From assembly GCF_001424345.1 (NCBI RefSeq), contig NZ_LMPF01000012.1, forward strand, positions 311,662-375,661: DNA of 64,000 bases, written 5' to 3'. The translations under genes and the position numbers were made by a program. This stretch comes from Burkholderia sp. Leaf177 (GTDB taxonomy: Bacteria; Pseudomonadota; Gammaproteobacteria; Burkholderiales; Burkholderiaceae). Of the stretch, positions 51,658-60,263 are shown in pieces (within the stretch, counting starts at the first letter, position 1; each line of letters opens with the position of its first letter). The notes below the pieces were generated by a model, which saw only the letters and a list, made by a program, of their open reading frames with translations, made no database searches and was not told the DNA's origin.

Positions 51658-53013
51658 ATGCTCAATTACTGGATCCGAAGTCTGTCGGCACGCTTGTGGA
51701 TCACGAGCGTCGCGGCGCTGGCGGTGAGTCTGACGCTCATCGCCGGCCTGGCATTTTATGGGCTGACGCACATGCCGCCCGAGCACTTCCGTCACGCTGA
51801 CGACATTCGCATTGCGCAACGTGTGGCAACGTCGATGGAATTCGACGCAAGCGGCCGGCCGGTATCGGTCAAGTTCGACGAGAAAGCCGCGTGGATGTTC
51901 GAAGCCTTGCCGACCGAACTTCTGTATCGCGTGCTCGACGAGTCCGGGAATACCTTGCTGGCGTCGAAGGGCGTGACAAACGGTATCGGGTGGGACACAA
52001 CCGGTTTCAGCAGGCAGATTGGCGTGCGCCACGCCGTGACGATCGGCAACAAGCCGTTCGAGATGATCACGCTGAAAGTCTCTCATCAGCAGCACTGGCT
52101 GTATGTGCAAAGCGCGACAAGCGTTGCGTTCAACCGCGCCGTACTGGGCGAAAAGATCGAGCCGTTGCCCAAGATCGTGGCCATCACATTGTTGACCGCG
52201 ACCATTGTCTTCAGCCTGACGCTGACCTTCACCGTGCGCCGTGTGCTCAAGCCGCTCAGGGATGCATCCAGCGCTGCGGCGTCGATCACGCCACGCAACC
52301 TCCGAACGCGTTTGTCCGTTAAAAGCGTGCCCAGCGAACTCAAGCCGCTGCTCACCGCTTTCAACGACGCGCTGTCGCGACTCGAAAACGGCTTCGCGGT
52401 ACAGCAGCAGTTTCTTGCATCCGCCGCGCACGAATTGCAGACGCCGCTGACCTTGATACGCGGGCAGATAGAAATGCAGCCGGAGATCCAGGACAAGCAC
52501 CAGTTGTATCGGGAAATCGATTTGATGGCGCGGCAGGTTCGGCAGTTGTTGCATCTCGCCGAAGTCAGCGAATCGCAAAACTTCAACTTCGGTGAGGTTG
52601 ATCGCGTGGATGTCGCGCAGGACGTCGTGGGTTATCTTGCGCGCAAGGCCGATCAAAAGCGCGTGACGCTGCATGTGGACGCGCCAAGTGCGCCGCCCTC
52701 CATGAAAGCGGATCGCAGCGCGCTTTTTATTTTGCTCAAGAATATTGTAGAGAATGCGATCAACGCTACGCCCTCGCACGGGATGGTGGTTGTATCGGTA
52801 GACTGCGACTCCATCCGCGTCTCCGACGAAGGTCCGGGCATCAATCCGGATCATGTGCCGCGCCTTTTCGACCGCTTCTGGCGTGCGCCCGATTCACGTC
52901 ACGATGGCGCTGGACTAGGTCTCGCGATCTGCAGGGAAATAGCGCTTGCACACGACTGGCGGCTTTCGGTCAGGCCGGCGCCGTCGGGCACGCAATTCGT
53001 GGTGTCGTTCTGA
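51658..53013 (+). CDS. Sensor histidine kinase of the two-component system
   Basis: This 451-residue membrane kinase has two spans (about 14-36 and 176-196) around a periplasmic sensor of about 140 residues, a HAMP region, the H-box AAHELQTPLTLIRGQIE with the phospho-His (about residue 257), N-box NIVENAINATP, G1 DEGPGINPD and G2 GAGLGLAI. It is the cognate kinase of the preceding regulator; 69 bases separate them. QseC/TctE-like in type; the stimulus is unknown. Confidence 0.93.
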   Translation: MLNYWIRSLSARLWITSVAALAVSLTLIAGLAFYGLTHMPPEHFRHADDIRIAQRVATSMEFDASGRPVSVKFDEKAAWMFEALPTELLYRVLDESGNTLLASKGVTNGIGWDTTGFSRQIGVRHAVTIGNKPFEMITLKVSHQQHWLYVQSATSVAFNRAVLGEKIEPLPKIVAITLLTATIVFSLTLTFTVRRVLKPLRDASSAAASITPRNLRTRLSVKSVPSELKPLLTAFNDALSRLENGFAVQQQFLASAAHELQTPLTLIRGQIEMQPEIQDKHQLYREIDLMARQVRQLLHLAEVSESQNFNFGEVDRVDVAQDVVGYLARKADQKRVTLHVDAPSAPPSMKADRSALFILLKNIVENAINATPSHGMVVVSVDCDSIRVSDEGPGINPDHVPRLFDRFWRAPDSRHDGAGLGLAICREIALAHDWRLSVRPAPSGTQFVVSF

Positions 53014-53029
53014 TGCGTCGACGCTTGGG

Positions 53030-53821
53030 CTAGAAGCGGTATAGAACCGATGCCACGCCGTTGAGGTCGAGCCGGCGCTCGGTGATTGGACTGCCGGCGG
53101 CGTAACGTTCCAGGCGACCCACGACGGCCGATACGTTCGCCGACCAGTGCTGACTGATCTTGTAGTTCGCGTTCACGTTGAAGTGGACGTCGCGCAATCC
53201 CGAAGCGGTATCGTAATGGGACAATCCCGATGTCGCGCTTTCCTGCGGCGAGATGCCGAACAAGGTACGGGTATAGGTCGCGTTCGCCCAGGTGAGTCCC
53301 GGACCCACCGAAATAAGCATGTTGCCGATAGGTGCCGACACGAACATATCGGCCATTGCCGTCAGACCTTGTCCGGTTCCCGCAATGTCCTGATAGACCG
53401 CCGCCGCGCCGGTGAACGCCCACCACGTGTAATCGGCAAAGAGCCGCAGTTTTGGACCATAGTGCACGTCGGGCAAACCTTTCAACCGTGAGTCGTCCGA
53501 CGCCGATCTCGACTGGAAGTCAAAGCTCACGGACATGCCCACGTGATAATCCTCACCGCGCAGTACATTGACGCCGAGGACATCGGGACCCTGCGAAAAT
53601 ACGCGGTCCTTCCATGAAATGTCCTGCACCGGGAAGGGAAGCACCTGGAGTTGCGAGGAGCCTGGAAATTTCGGGAACACGTACAGGCCCGGCCCAATCG
53701 AGATTTTCCAGTCGCTGTCTGCCGTCGGTTCGCCGGCGTGAGCGGCGCCCGTTGCAAGGCACGCACTTGCCGCCACGAGCGGAATGCAACGGCGAAAAAT
53801 AATCGCAATATAGAGCTTCAT
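53030..53821 (-). CDS. MipA/OmpV family outer membrane protein, second of two
   Basis: This 263-residue protein has a signal peptide ending GAAHA-GE (about residue 29), and a mature region typical of MipA/OmpV: ISIGPGLYVFPKFPGSSQLQVLPFPVQDISWKD near the start, SVSFDFQSR and a terminal Tyr-Arg-Phe (VLYRF), the usual outer membrane assembly signal. It is the last gene of a leftward three-gene operon and is convergent with the kinase, 16 bases away. The operon partners are an esterase and a DUF4118 protein, which is unusual. Confidence 0.87.
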   Translation of the reverse strand: MKLYIAIIFRRCIPLVAASACLATGAAHAGEPTADSDWKISIGPGLYVFPKFPGSSQLQVLPFPVQDISWKDRVFSQGPDVLGVNVLRGEDYHVGMSVSFDFQSRSASDDSRLKGLPDVHYGPKLRLFADYTWWAFTGAAAVYQDIAGTGQGLTAMADMFVSAPIGNMLISVGPGLTWANATYTRTLFGISPQESATSGLSHYDTASGLRDVHFNVNANYKISQHWSANVSAVVGRLERYAAGSPITERRLDLNGVASVLYRF

Positions 53822-54699
53822 GTCTTGTGCGCCACGTTTGCGACTTGCCTCAGACGCCGGGCAAGCGCGCGTGAGACAACCGGCGTTGGATTATTGCCGG
53901 AGACCGACGTGGCAGCGCTTTCGCGCAGGAACAGTGCGCATTCCCGCGCGACGACTTCGCGTTCGTTGTCCGACGTGATCATATGGTACGAGTCGTCAAG
54001 CCAGATAGTACGAAGGAACGACGCCCCAACGTTTGCCGCGACAAAGCGGGCGTTATGAGGGCTTGATGTTTCGTCATCGATTGCGTGAATGATGAGGCAA
54101 TCGGTGCTGATGCTCTTCAGCTTCGTGCGCACCGAACGCGCAAGCCGGCTTGCTTCGTGGAGTGCGGGCATGGATATGAACGCGGGCCCGACTTCGCTTA
54201 TTTCGTCTCGCTGCATGGCGCGCGCGATCTTCGAGCGCAGCGCCTCATTGCGCAGCCCGTACGGCTCGTGTTCGCGATAGCGGTAGCGCGAGCGCATTGG
54301 CGTGTAATAGACGTAGTCGAGCAGGAATCGATACCACGGAATTGCCCAGCCGTCGTAGTTGAGTGTGACCGAGAGCAGCAGCAATGCACGCGCGGCAGGA
54401 CGTTGCTGCGCGACGGCTGCGGCGAGTGTCGCGCCCATCGAAAGGCCGCAAATGGAAACGTGCTTGTGCCGGGCAGCGAGCGCATCGAATTCGGCGAGCG
54501 CCGCGCTGATCCACTGCTCCATGGGCGCGTGTCCCGTGCCCGCGCTGTAGCCGCGCAGTTCCGGCGTGTGGGTCGCAAATCCTTCTCCCGCCAGAAAGCG
54601 CGCAAGGAAGCGCAATTCAGTCGCGGAACTCGACAGCCCATGCAGGAGCAGAACAGCGTGGTCGTTGCCTTGTGCGGGCAAAATTGAAGGTGCGTTCAC
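53818..54699 (-). CDS. Alpha/beta hydrolase (carboxylesterase-like)
   Basis: This 293-residue hydrolase has the oxyanion HGLSSS, nucleophile elbow GLSMG (about residue 93), Asp in IDDETSSP and His in DSYHMITSD, matching the Est30/YvaK carboxylesterase branch and monoacylglycerol lipases. The start is a GTG at 54699 that overlaps the DUF4118 stop by four bases; its own stop overlaps the MipA start by four bases. The coupled order implies shared expression. Substrates may be short acyl esters. Confidence 0.87.
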   Translation of the reverse strand: MNAPSILPAQGNDHAVLLLHGLSSSATELRFLARFLAGEGFATHTPELRGYSAGTGHAPMEQWISAALAEFDALAARHKHVSICGLSMGATLAAAVAQQRPAARALLLLSVTLNYDGWAIPWYRFLLDYVYYTPMRSRYRYREHEPYGLRNEALRSKIARAMQRDEISEVGPAFISMPALHEASRLARSVRTKLKSISTDCLIIHAIDDETSSPHNARFVAANVGASFLRTIWLDDSYHMITSDNEREVVARECALFLRESAATSVSGNNPTPVVSRALARRLRQVANVAHKT

Positions 54700-55499
54700 G
54701 GTCGGTCTTCCGCCCGCAAGATAAGAAATTCGCCAGACGGCGTGGTGAAGCGTTCGCACATGCATTCGACTGCGTGCCAATCCTCTTCACCCGATAAAAA
54801 CCGCATGCGGTGGTGGCCCGGCACCAGCCGGTCACTCACGCGCGCAAGGTCTTCCTGATGCACCTGCGAATGCCTTGCGCCGTAAGCAATGCCCGCGCGG
54901 AACGATTCGTCGTCGGTCATGCCGCCCGGCGCCGAGCTCATTGCCGCAGCGACGAAGCTGCTGGGCGGCGCGCTCGTGGAAGGATCGAGCGCCTTGATGA
55001 GAATGAGCGAACGCGTGTGTTGCGCGATGTGATGCAACATGCGATGCATTTCATCCGTTGCACGACGCACGAGCAAGCGTTCGTTATCGCCGCGAAGCAG
55101 CATCTCGTAGCGCGAGTGCGCGACCGCCGCCAGCAGTTCGGCGCGGTATTGCGCGCGCCTCAGACGCTCGACCAGCGTGATGACGAGCATGGTGATGAGC
55201 GGATACGAAACCAGCAGTCGGATATCCGCGGAATCGATGATGTCGATGCGGCCGTAAGGCGGGACGAACAGGTAATCGGCGAGACAGAGTCCTGCCAGCA
55301 TCACGCAGAACGCGGGCGCAAGGCCGCAGTAATACTCCACCAGCACGGCAGCGATAAGAAATGCGGTTCCCGGCATGATGGGACCGAGCAACGGGTGAAG
55401 TATCGATCGGATGACGGCGGCGGTAACGAGCGCCGCTGCCGCAATGAGCCACCGTCTGCGACCGCGCGGAGCCCATCGTCGAGAATTCCTGACTTCCAT
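54696..55499 (-). CDS. DUF4118 (KdpD-like transmembrane) sensor protein without kinase
   Basis: This 267-residue protein has an N-terminal KdpD-type four-helix membrane module (WLIAAAALVTAAVIRSILHPLLG, AFLIAAVLVEYYCGLAPAFCVML, LLVSYPLITMLVITLVERL, with DYLFVPPYG as the DUF4118 loop) followed by a cytosolic region of about 140 residues that has no histidine kinase motifs. Such proteins may act as sensors coupled to other partners. It is the first gene of the leftward operon with an esterase and a MipA protein. Confidence 0.82.
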   Translation of the reverse strand: MEVRNSRRWAPRGRRRWLIAAAALVTAAVIRSILHPLLGPIMPGTAFLIAAVLVEYYCGLAPAFCVMLAGLCLADYLFVPPYGRIDIIDSADIRLLVSYPLITMLVITLVERLRRAQYRAELLAAVAHSRYEMLLRGDNERLLVRRATDEMHRMLHHIAQHTRSLILIKALDPSTSAPPSSFVAAAMSSAPGGMTDDESFRAGIAYGARHSQVHQEDLARVSDRLVPGHHRMRFLSGEEDWHAVECMCERFTTPSGEFLILRAEDRP

Positions 55500-55721
55500 T
55501 CATGTTCCAAACGAGGTGACGTACGTCGTTTATATCGGCAATTGTGCACAACACTTTAATGACGCAATCATCGGGTCGATCGAGGGTTTGAAAGATCGTC
55601 CTGCAAGATCGGCTTGCACGAGTGAAAGCCTGCAAGAGAACGCCGCCGCTTATGCGTTGCATAGGGGATAGTCCGTATACTGGCACAGACATTCATCGAG
55701 TCCATTGCGCGAGACCCAAGC
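55500..55721. promoter_or_regulatory. Divergent promoter region
   Basis: This 222-base gap separates the leftward DUF4118 operon from a rightward hydrolase gene, so both promoters lie here. TATACT near 55675-55680 could be a -10 for the hydrolase. The palindrome GACGTACGTC occurs at 55518-55527, the same ten bases as at 7339-7348. Confidence 0.35.
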
Positions 55722-56528
55722 ATGCGTTTTCTTGACTATACCCTACGTTTTCTTGTCGCCGCTTACCTCGTCGCGGCGCTCGCGCTTTATCTGATGCAAG
55801 ACAGCATGCTGCTTCCGTCCACACCCGCCGTACCCGGCTTGAACACCGTCACGCACGCAGGCGACAACATAAACGTGTGGAAGGTGCGGGATGAATTCGC
55901 GGGTTATGTCGTCACGCCGGTGGCGCGCGATTCACGGGGAACGTTCGTGGTCTATCACGGCAACGAAGAGTCGGCGGACACGAAGTTGCCTCTCGCCGAT
56001 ATCTTCGTGCGCGCGGGGTATCGGGTTGTCATTGTGGAATATCCGGGGCATGGCAGACGTAACGGCGAGCGCACCATGAAGGCGGCGGTTCAGGCATCGC
56101 GTGAGGCTTTCGCTGCGGCACGCTCGCAGTGGAACGGGCCGTTATATCTGGCAGGCGAATCGCTGGGCGCCGGCATGGCATCGCAAGTGGTGAAGGGCAA
56201 CGAGCCGGCGATCTCGGGCGCCGTGCTCATCACGCCTTGGGATTCGCTGGCCGACGTGGCAGGGGAAAAGTACCCGATATTTCCGGTGAGATGGATGCTG
56301 CACGACACGTTTGATTCTATCGGCGCCGTCTCGCGTTATGAAGGGCCGCTGGTCATAGTCGGTGCGCAGCAGGACACCCTGATTCCGGTCGCGCACGCGC
56401 AGCGTTTTGCGAGCGAACATAATCATGCACGGCTTTTGCTGTTGCCTACGGCCGATCACGACACCTGGAGCGACGCCATGACCGCGCAAGACTGGCAACG
56501 CATTTTGCAGTGGTTGAACGCCGCTTGA
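55722..56528 (+). CDS. Alpha/beta hydrolase with N-terminal membrane anchor (BEM46/ABHD-like)
   Basis: This 268-residue hydrolase starts with one hydrophobic anchor (TLRFLVAAYLVAALALYLMQ), then YHGNEESAD, nucleophile elbow GESLGAG (about residue 144), Asp in GAQQDTLIP and His in ADHDTWSD. The DUF-like PVARDSRGTFVVYHGN start is typical of the small membrane-anchored serine hydrolases of the BEM46/YfhR branch. The enzyme should sit on the cytosolic or periplasmic face of the inner membrane. Function unknown. Confidence 0.87.
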   Translation: MRFLDYTLRFLVAAYLVAALALYLMQDSMLLPSTPAVPGLNTVTHAGDNINVWKVRDEFAGYVVTPVARDSRGTFVVYHGNEESADTKLPLADIFVRAGYRVVIVEYPGHGRRNGERTMKAAVQASREAFAAARSQWNGPLYLAGESLGAGMASQVVKGNEPAISGAVLITPWDSLADVAGEKYPIFPVRWMLHDTFDSIGAVSRYEGPLVIVGAQQDTLIPVAHAQRFASEHNHARLLLLPTADHDTWSDAMTAQDWQRILQWLNAA

Positions 56529-56580
56529 GCCGGAGCGCAAACAGGTCGTGCCGGCGCACGATATCTCCACGCATTCGGCT

Positions 56581-59028
56581 TCATGAGCCGGACGTGAACA
56601 GCGCCTTGCGGATGATCGCATGCACGCCCCAGTTTCCATCGACCACTTGAGTGACGCCGAAATCCACCGCGACGGACATCAGCGAGATCGCCTCGTCTTC
56701 GGAAAGGCCCTTCGTGGACATCAGGAATCGGCGCGTCTTGATGAACGCGTCGCGCATTGCCTGGTCGAGCGTGGATTTCTGGTAGACCTCGCTCTGTGCG
56801 CTCGTGCCGAACTCAGCCAGATAGTTAGGATGGCTGAATCCATGCAAAACCCATTCGTCTGCCGTTTCTACCAGCGGGTACGTGAGGTCCGCGAAGGGCT
56901 GGTCGGCGAGCGTCTTTTTCTTATGGAGAATGAGTTCGAAATCGCCCGTCAACGAGCATTCGATTGCCGTTCCGCATAACTCCGAATCGCCTTGCGATGC
57001 ATGGGGATCCCCGATCGAAAGCAACGCGCCAGTTACGCCCACTGGAAGATAAACGCTTGCGCCGCGCCCGACGCGCCAGTTGTCCAGGTTGCCGCCGAAA
57101 GCCGAAGGCGGAATCGAATCGATCAAACCATCCTGCTGCGGCGCGACCGCGATCACGCCGAAATGTGGCCGCACTGGAATGGTCACGTTCTTCAGGATGT
57201 TGTGGTTCTCCACGACGGTCGAATGGTCGACCGGCACGCCCGGGTAATCGATCGTCGGATGAACCACGCCGAACGGGTCGCGCTGAGGCGTCCATCTGTA
57301 GTTGTAGACGGCACGTGCGTGGGCGGTGACACCGTCGTCGGCGGCTTGTGCATCGATCTCGTAGATGGTGACGACTTCACGCGGCTTGGGCTCGGTCAGC
57401 AACTCGCGGTAATGAAAGCCCCACCATGCAGCCGCGTTGCTGCCGAACGCGCGTCCGTGGAAGTTCGGGTTGGCGCAAGGTCGTGCGTGGATATCGACAA
57501 TGCGAACTTCGAGGACGTCGCCCGGCTCGGCATCGCGAACGGCGATCGGGCCGGTGCAGATATGCACGCCGAAACCTTCGCCCGCGCCGCGGCCATAAAT
57601 GGATGCGTCCATGGGGCCGGCGCCGCGCCGGTTGACGTTCTTGCGTTCGGACGTCCAGTGGAACACGCTCTCGGCGCCGGGGTCTCCCGCGACCATGCGT
57701 TCCCAGTCGTCGGCGGCATGCTGGGTCAGGGCTTCTATGGTGACCGTGTCGCCACTTTGCACTTCCAGCACCGGCTTCAGGTCGTGGCTGAAATAGCCCC
57801 AATGCACGGTGTTGGCGGTTGCGCGCAGCAAATGATGGCGCGGCTTGTCCCGTTGCACGGGCGGTTCGGTCAGTACTGCGTCTAGGCCGATATCGAGCGC
57901 CACCAGCGTATCCGCATCGGCTTCTATGCCGGCGCGTTTTGCTTGCAAAAGCAGGGCCGGCGCGTTGACAGGCAATCCGCGCGAGATGCGCCGCACCAGA
58001 TGCCGCGCAATTTCAAGGCTCGCTTCATGGCGGAACGTGCGGGGTGACGCGCCGTATCGTTCGCGAAAGACGCGGCTGAAATGCGCGGGATCGTTGAAGC
58101 CCCACCTGAAACAGATATCGGAGACGGAAACTTTTTCGTACAACGGGTCGACGAGTTCCGCACGGCAGCGTTCGAGCCTGCGCGAGCGCAAGTAAGTGGA
58201 GAAGCTTTGCCCTGCGCTTTCAAAAAGCTTCTGCACATAGCGCGGCGAGACGCGTTCTTCCTTGGCAAGTGTCGCGACGCTGAGCGTGGGATCGCCGAGG
58301 TTTGCTTCTATCGATCTGCACACGCGCGAAAAAATCGCCGCCTGAGAAGGCGTCAGTCCGCCGAACGAACCTTTGCGCTCGTGTCCCGCGAGGCTGGCGA
58401 CCAGGAATTCGGCCAGCGCCAGTTCGAGCGGGCGCAATTCTCCCGCTGACAAGGTCTCGACGCTTTCCGCGACTGATCGAAGAAAGCCCGAGAAAACGTG
58501 GCCGATGCCGGCTTCGCCCGAGAGCCGCGCCGCTCTCAGTGAAAACGGCGACAACAGCCGCGCGTTGACGGCATCGCGCGGAACCCGCACGACAAACACG
58601 CGAAAGCTGGAAGCAAACGCAATCGACGCCGCTTGTTGAGAAGACGCATAGATGATGTCGTGCACGCTAACGAGCTCGCGCTCGTCGTCGGCGATCAACG
58701 TGGCGTCGCCGTCCAGCAGCAGCACGATCATGAGGCTGTCGGCGTGGTCGGCCTTGAGTTCCAGCGTCTGCGCCACTGACGCGAGCGATGTGAGCTCGAA
58801 CCCGCCAATAGACGTCTGCGATACCAGCGTGCCATGCAGCGTGCGATCGGCGTTGATCCTGCTGCACCAGCCGAGCTTGTCGAGCACCGTGCTCCATTCG
58901 CGCAGGCGTTCGACTTCAGGATATGACTCGGTGGTGAAGCGCAACAGGTCCAAGCAGAACTCCACAAAAAAAGCGGCGAGACGTGAAGCTTTGAAAGCAA
59001 CCTTCGCGCCATCGGCGGCACCAGACAT
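56581..59028 (-). CDS. Fusion of an AraC-type transcription regulator and an acetamidase/formamidase
   Basis: One uninterrupted frame of 815 residues. Residues about 25-225 form an AraC-binding-like sensor domain (FeaR/NitR type); 232-335 hold two AraC helix-turn-helix motifs (LSVATLAKEERVSPRYVQKL, and VSVSDICFRWGFNDPAHFSR). A linker of about 60 residues leads to a full acetamidase/formamidase domain (about 397-815) that aligns over its whole length with the separate enzyme at 61983, including DWERMVAGDPGAESVFHW, SIPP and GDPHASQGDSELCGTAIE. Putative catalytic residues appear intact. It is divergent from a polar amino acid importer followed by that paralogue, so enzyme and gene control are joined. 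Residue ranges are counted; function of the fusion is inferred. Confidence 0.88.
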   Translation of the reverse strand: MSGAADGAKVAFKASRLAAFFVEFCLDLLRFTTESYPEVERLREWSTVLDKLGWCSRINADRTLHGTLVSQTSIGGFELTSLASVAQTLELKADHADSLMIVLLLDGDATLIADDERELVSVHDIIYASSQQAASIAFASSFRVFVVRVPRDAVNARLLSPFSLRAARLSGEAGIGHVFSGFLRSVAESVETLSAGELRPLELALAEFLVASLAGHERKGSFGGLTPSQAAIFSRVCRSIEANLGDPTLSVATLAKEERVSPRYVQKLFESAGQSFSTYLRSRRLERCRAELVDPLYEKVSVSDICFRWGFNDPAHFSRVFRERYGASPRTFRHEASLEIARHLVRRISRGLPVNAPALLLQAKRAGIEADADTLVALDIGLDAVLTEPPVQRDKPRHHLLRATANTVHWGYFSHDLKPVLEVQSGDTVTIEALTQHAADDWERMVAGDPGAESVFHWTSERKNVNRRGAGPMDASIYGRGAGEGFGVHICTGPIAVRDAEPGDVLEVRIVDIHARPCANPNFHGRAFGSNAAAWWGFHYRELLTEPKPREVVTIYEIDAQAADDGVTAHARAVYNYRWTPQRDPFGVVHPTIDYPGVPVDHSTVVENHNILKNVTIPVRPHFGVIAVAPQQDGLIDSIPPSAFGGNLDNWRVGRGASVYLPVGVTGALLSIGDPHASQGDSELCGTAIECSLTGDFELILHKKKTLADQPFADLTYPLVETADEWVLHGFSHPNYLAEFGTSAQSEVYQKSTLDQAMRDAFIKTRRFLMSTKGLSEDEAISLMSVAVDFGVTQVVDGNWGVHAIIRKALFTSGS

Positions 59029-59309
59029 GTGGGCGATTCAGTGCAAATCCGGGCATCGATTGTCGGCTCGCAGTGCATGCATGCGCCATTGCAGCGCACG
59101 CATGCACGACGAAGCGCTCTTCACCGCATGTAGTCGTGAGCCGCTCACGATCAAGCCACGAGAGACTCGCACCCGCGTTCACGTCTGTACCAGCAGTTGT
59201 GCGCGCGCAGACAAGTCTTGCTGATTTCGTTCGCATACGCTCGATCTCGTGCGATGCAAAAGGCGTGCGTCGTGCAAGCCATTGTCATCAGCCGCATAGG
59301 AGCGTTTCA
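59029..59309. promoter_or_regulatory. Divergent control region with two inverted repeats
   Basis: This 281-base gap lies between the AraC-formamidase fusion and the importer operon. One inverted repeat has 13-base arms with a single mismatch (59073-59085 and 59095-59107, nine bases between). A second has perfect seven-base arms TCGTGAG/CTCACGA (59134-59150, three between). Either could be the operator of the fused AraC protein. No clear promoter hexamers were fixed. Confidence 0.5.
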
Positions 59310-60263
59310 ATGAACAAGAATATTTTTGGCCGGGGTCTGCAGCGCCTGACTGAATGCCTGGTCACCAAGATGAGCACCTACAAGAGCGCAAGCTGCGCGC
59401 GCCTGGCGTTGCTCGGCGGCGTTTGCTCCGTATTGTTTTTGATCTCGGGAACCGCGAGTGCCGCAGGCCCGGCCACGCCTGCAGCGTGCACCGCGTTGCA
59501 AGCCAAGTATCCGCAATTCAAGGGCAAGACGCTCGTCAATGCAATCAATCCGCATACGCCGGGGTATGAGGCGCTGGACCCGAATGATCCGAGCAAATAT
59601 ATCGGCTTCGATATCGATCTCGGCGAACTGATCGGCAGTTGTCTCGGGTTCACGATGACCTACAAACCCGTCACCTTCGCCGCACTGCTGACCACCTTGC
59701 AAAGCGGCCAGGCGGATATTGTCATCTCCGACATCTACGCGACCGAAGAACGTGCGAAGGCTGCCGACTTCATCACCTACTCGAAGGTGTTCGACGGCGT
59801 GCTGGTCGTCAAGGGCAACCCGAAGAAACTCACCGGCATCAATACGTCGATGTGCGGCACTACCGCCGCTGAAAACACAGGGTACGTAGAGGTTCCGCTG
59901 ATCCAGAATCTTGGGCCGGCATGCAAGGCTGCTGGCAAACCGGAAGCAACGGTACAGCTCTACGACAACAACGCGAACTGCATCCAGGCAATTCTGGCCG
60001 GTCGCGCCGACACTTATATCAACGATGTGAATACCGTCGATCAGGCGGTCAAGGCGTTCCCGGACAAGCTCGAAAAGGCGACTGCGGTGACGCTGCCGTA
60101 TTCGGTCGGCATTGGCGTACCGAAGGGCAAGACCGAGTTCCGCGACGCCATCATGGCCGCGCTGGTCGCGATCCAGAAGAGCGGAGCGCAGACCGAGCTG
60201 CTCAACAAGTGGCAACTCGGCGCGGGCAATCTCGAACCGGCCAAGCTGATCGTATCGAACTGA
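59310..60263 (+). CDS. Polar amino acid-type ABC substrate-binding protein
   Basis: This 317-residue type II binding protein has a long signal peptide (hydrophobic LALLGGVCSVLFLISGTASA, cut near residue 52) and mature features of the PAAT family: GFDIDLGELIGSCLGF, LQSGQADIVISDIYATEERAKAADFITYS, and DTYINDVNTVDQAV. AGGAG lies eight bases before the ATG at 59310. It is the first gene of the importer operon; its stop shares a base with the ATG of the fused permease-ATPase. An amide-bearing ligand is suggested by the formamidases on both sides. Confidence 0.9.
   Translation: MNKNIFGRGLQRLTECLVTKMSTYKSASCARLALLGGVCSVLFLISGTASAAGPATPAACTALQAKYPQFKGKTLVNAINPHTPGYEALDPNDPSKYIGFDIDLGELIGSCLGFTMTYKPVTFAALLTTLQSGQADIVISDIYATEERAKAADFITYSKVFDGVLVVKGNPKKLTGINTSMCGTTAAENTGYVEVPLIQNLGPACKAAGKPEATVQLYDNNANCIQAILAGRADTYINDVNTVDQAVKAFPDKLEKATAVTLPYSVGIGVPKGKTEFRDAIMAALVAIQKSGAQTELLNKWQLGAGNLEPAKLIVSN

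Noticed and set aside
59921-60262. Upstream extension of the fused permease-ATPase frame
   Set aside because: It reads through the binding protein gene in another frame; the permease begins at 60263 with the usual overlap.
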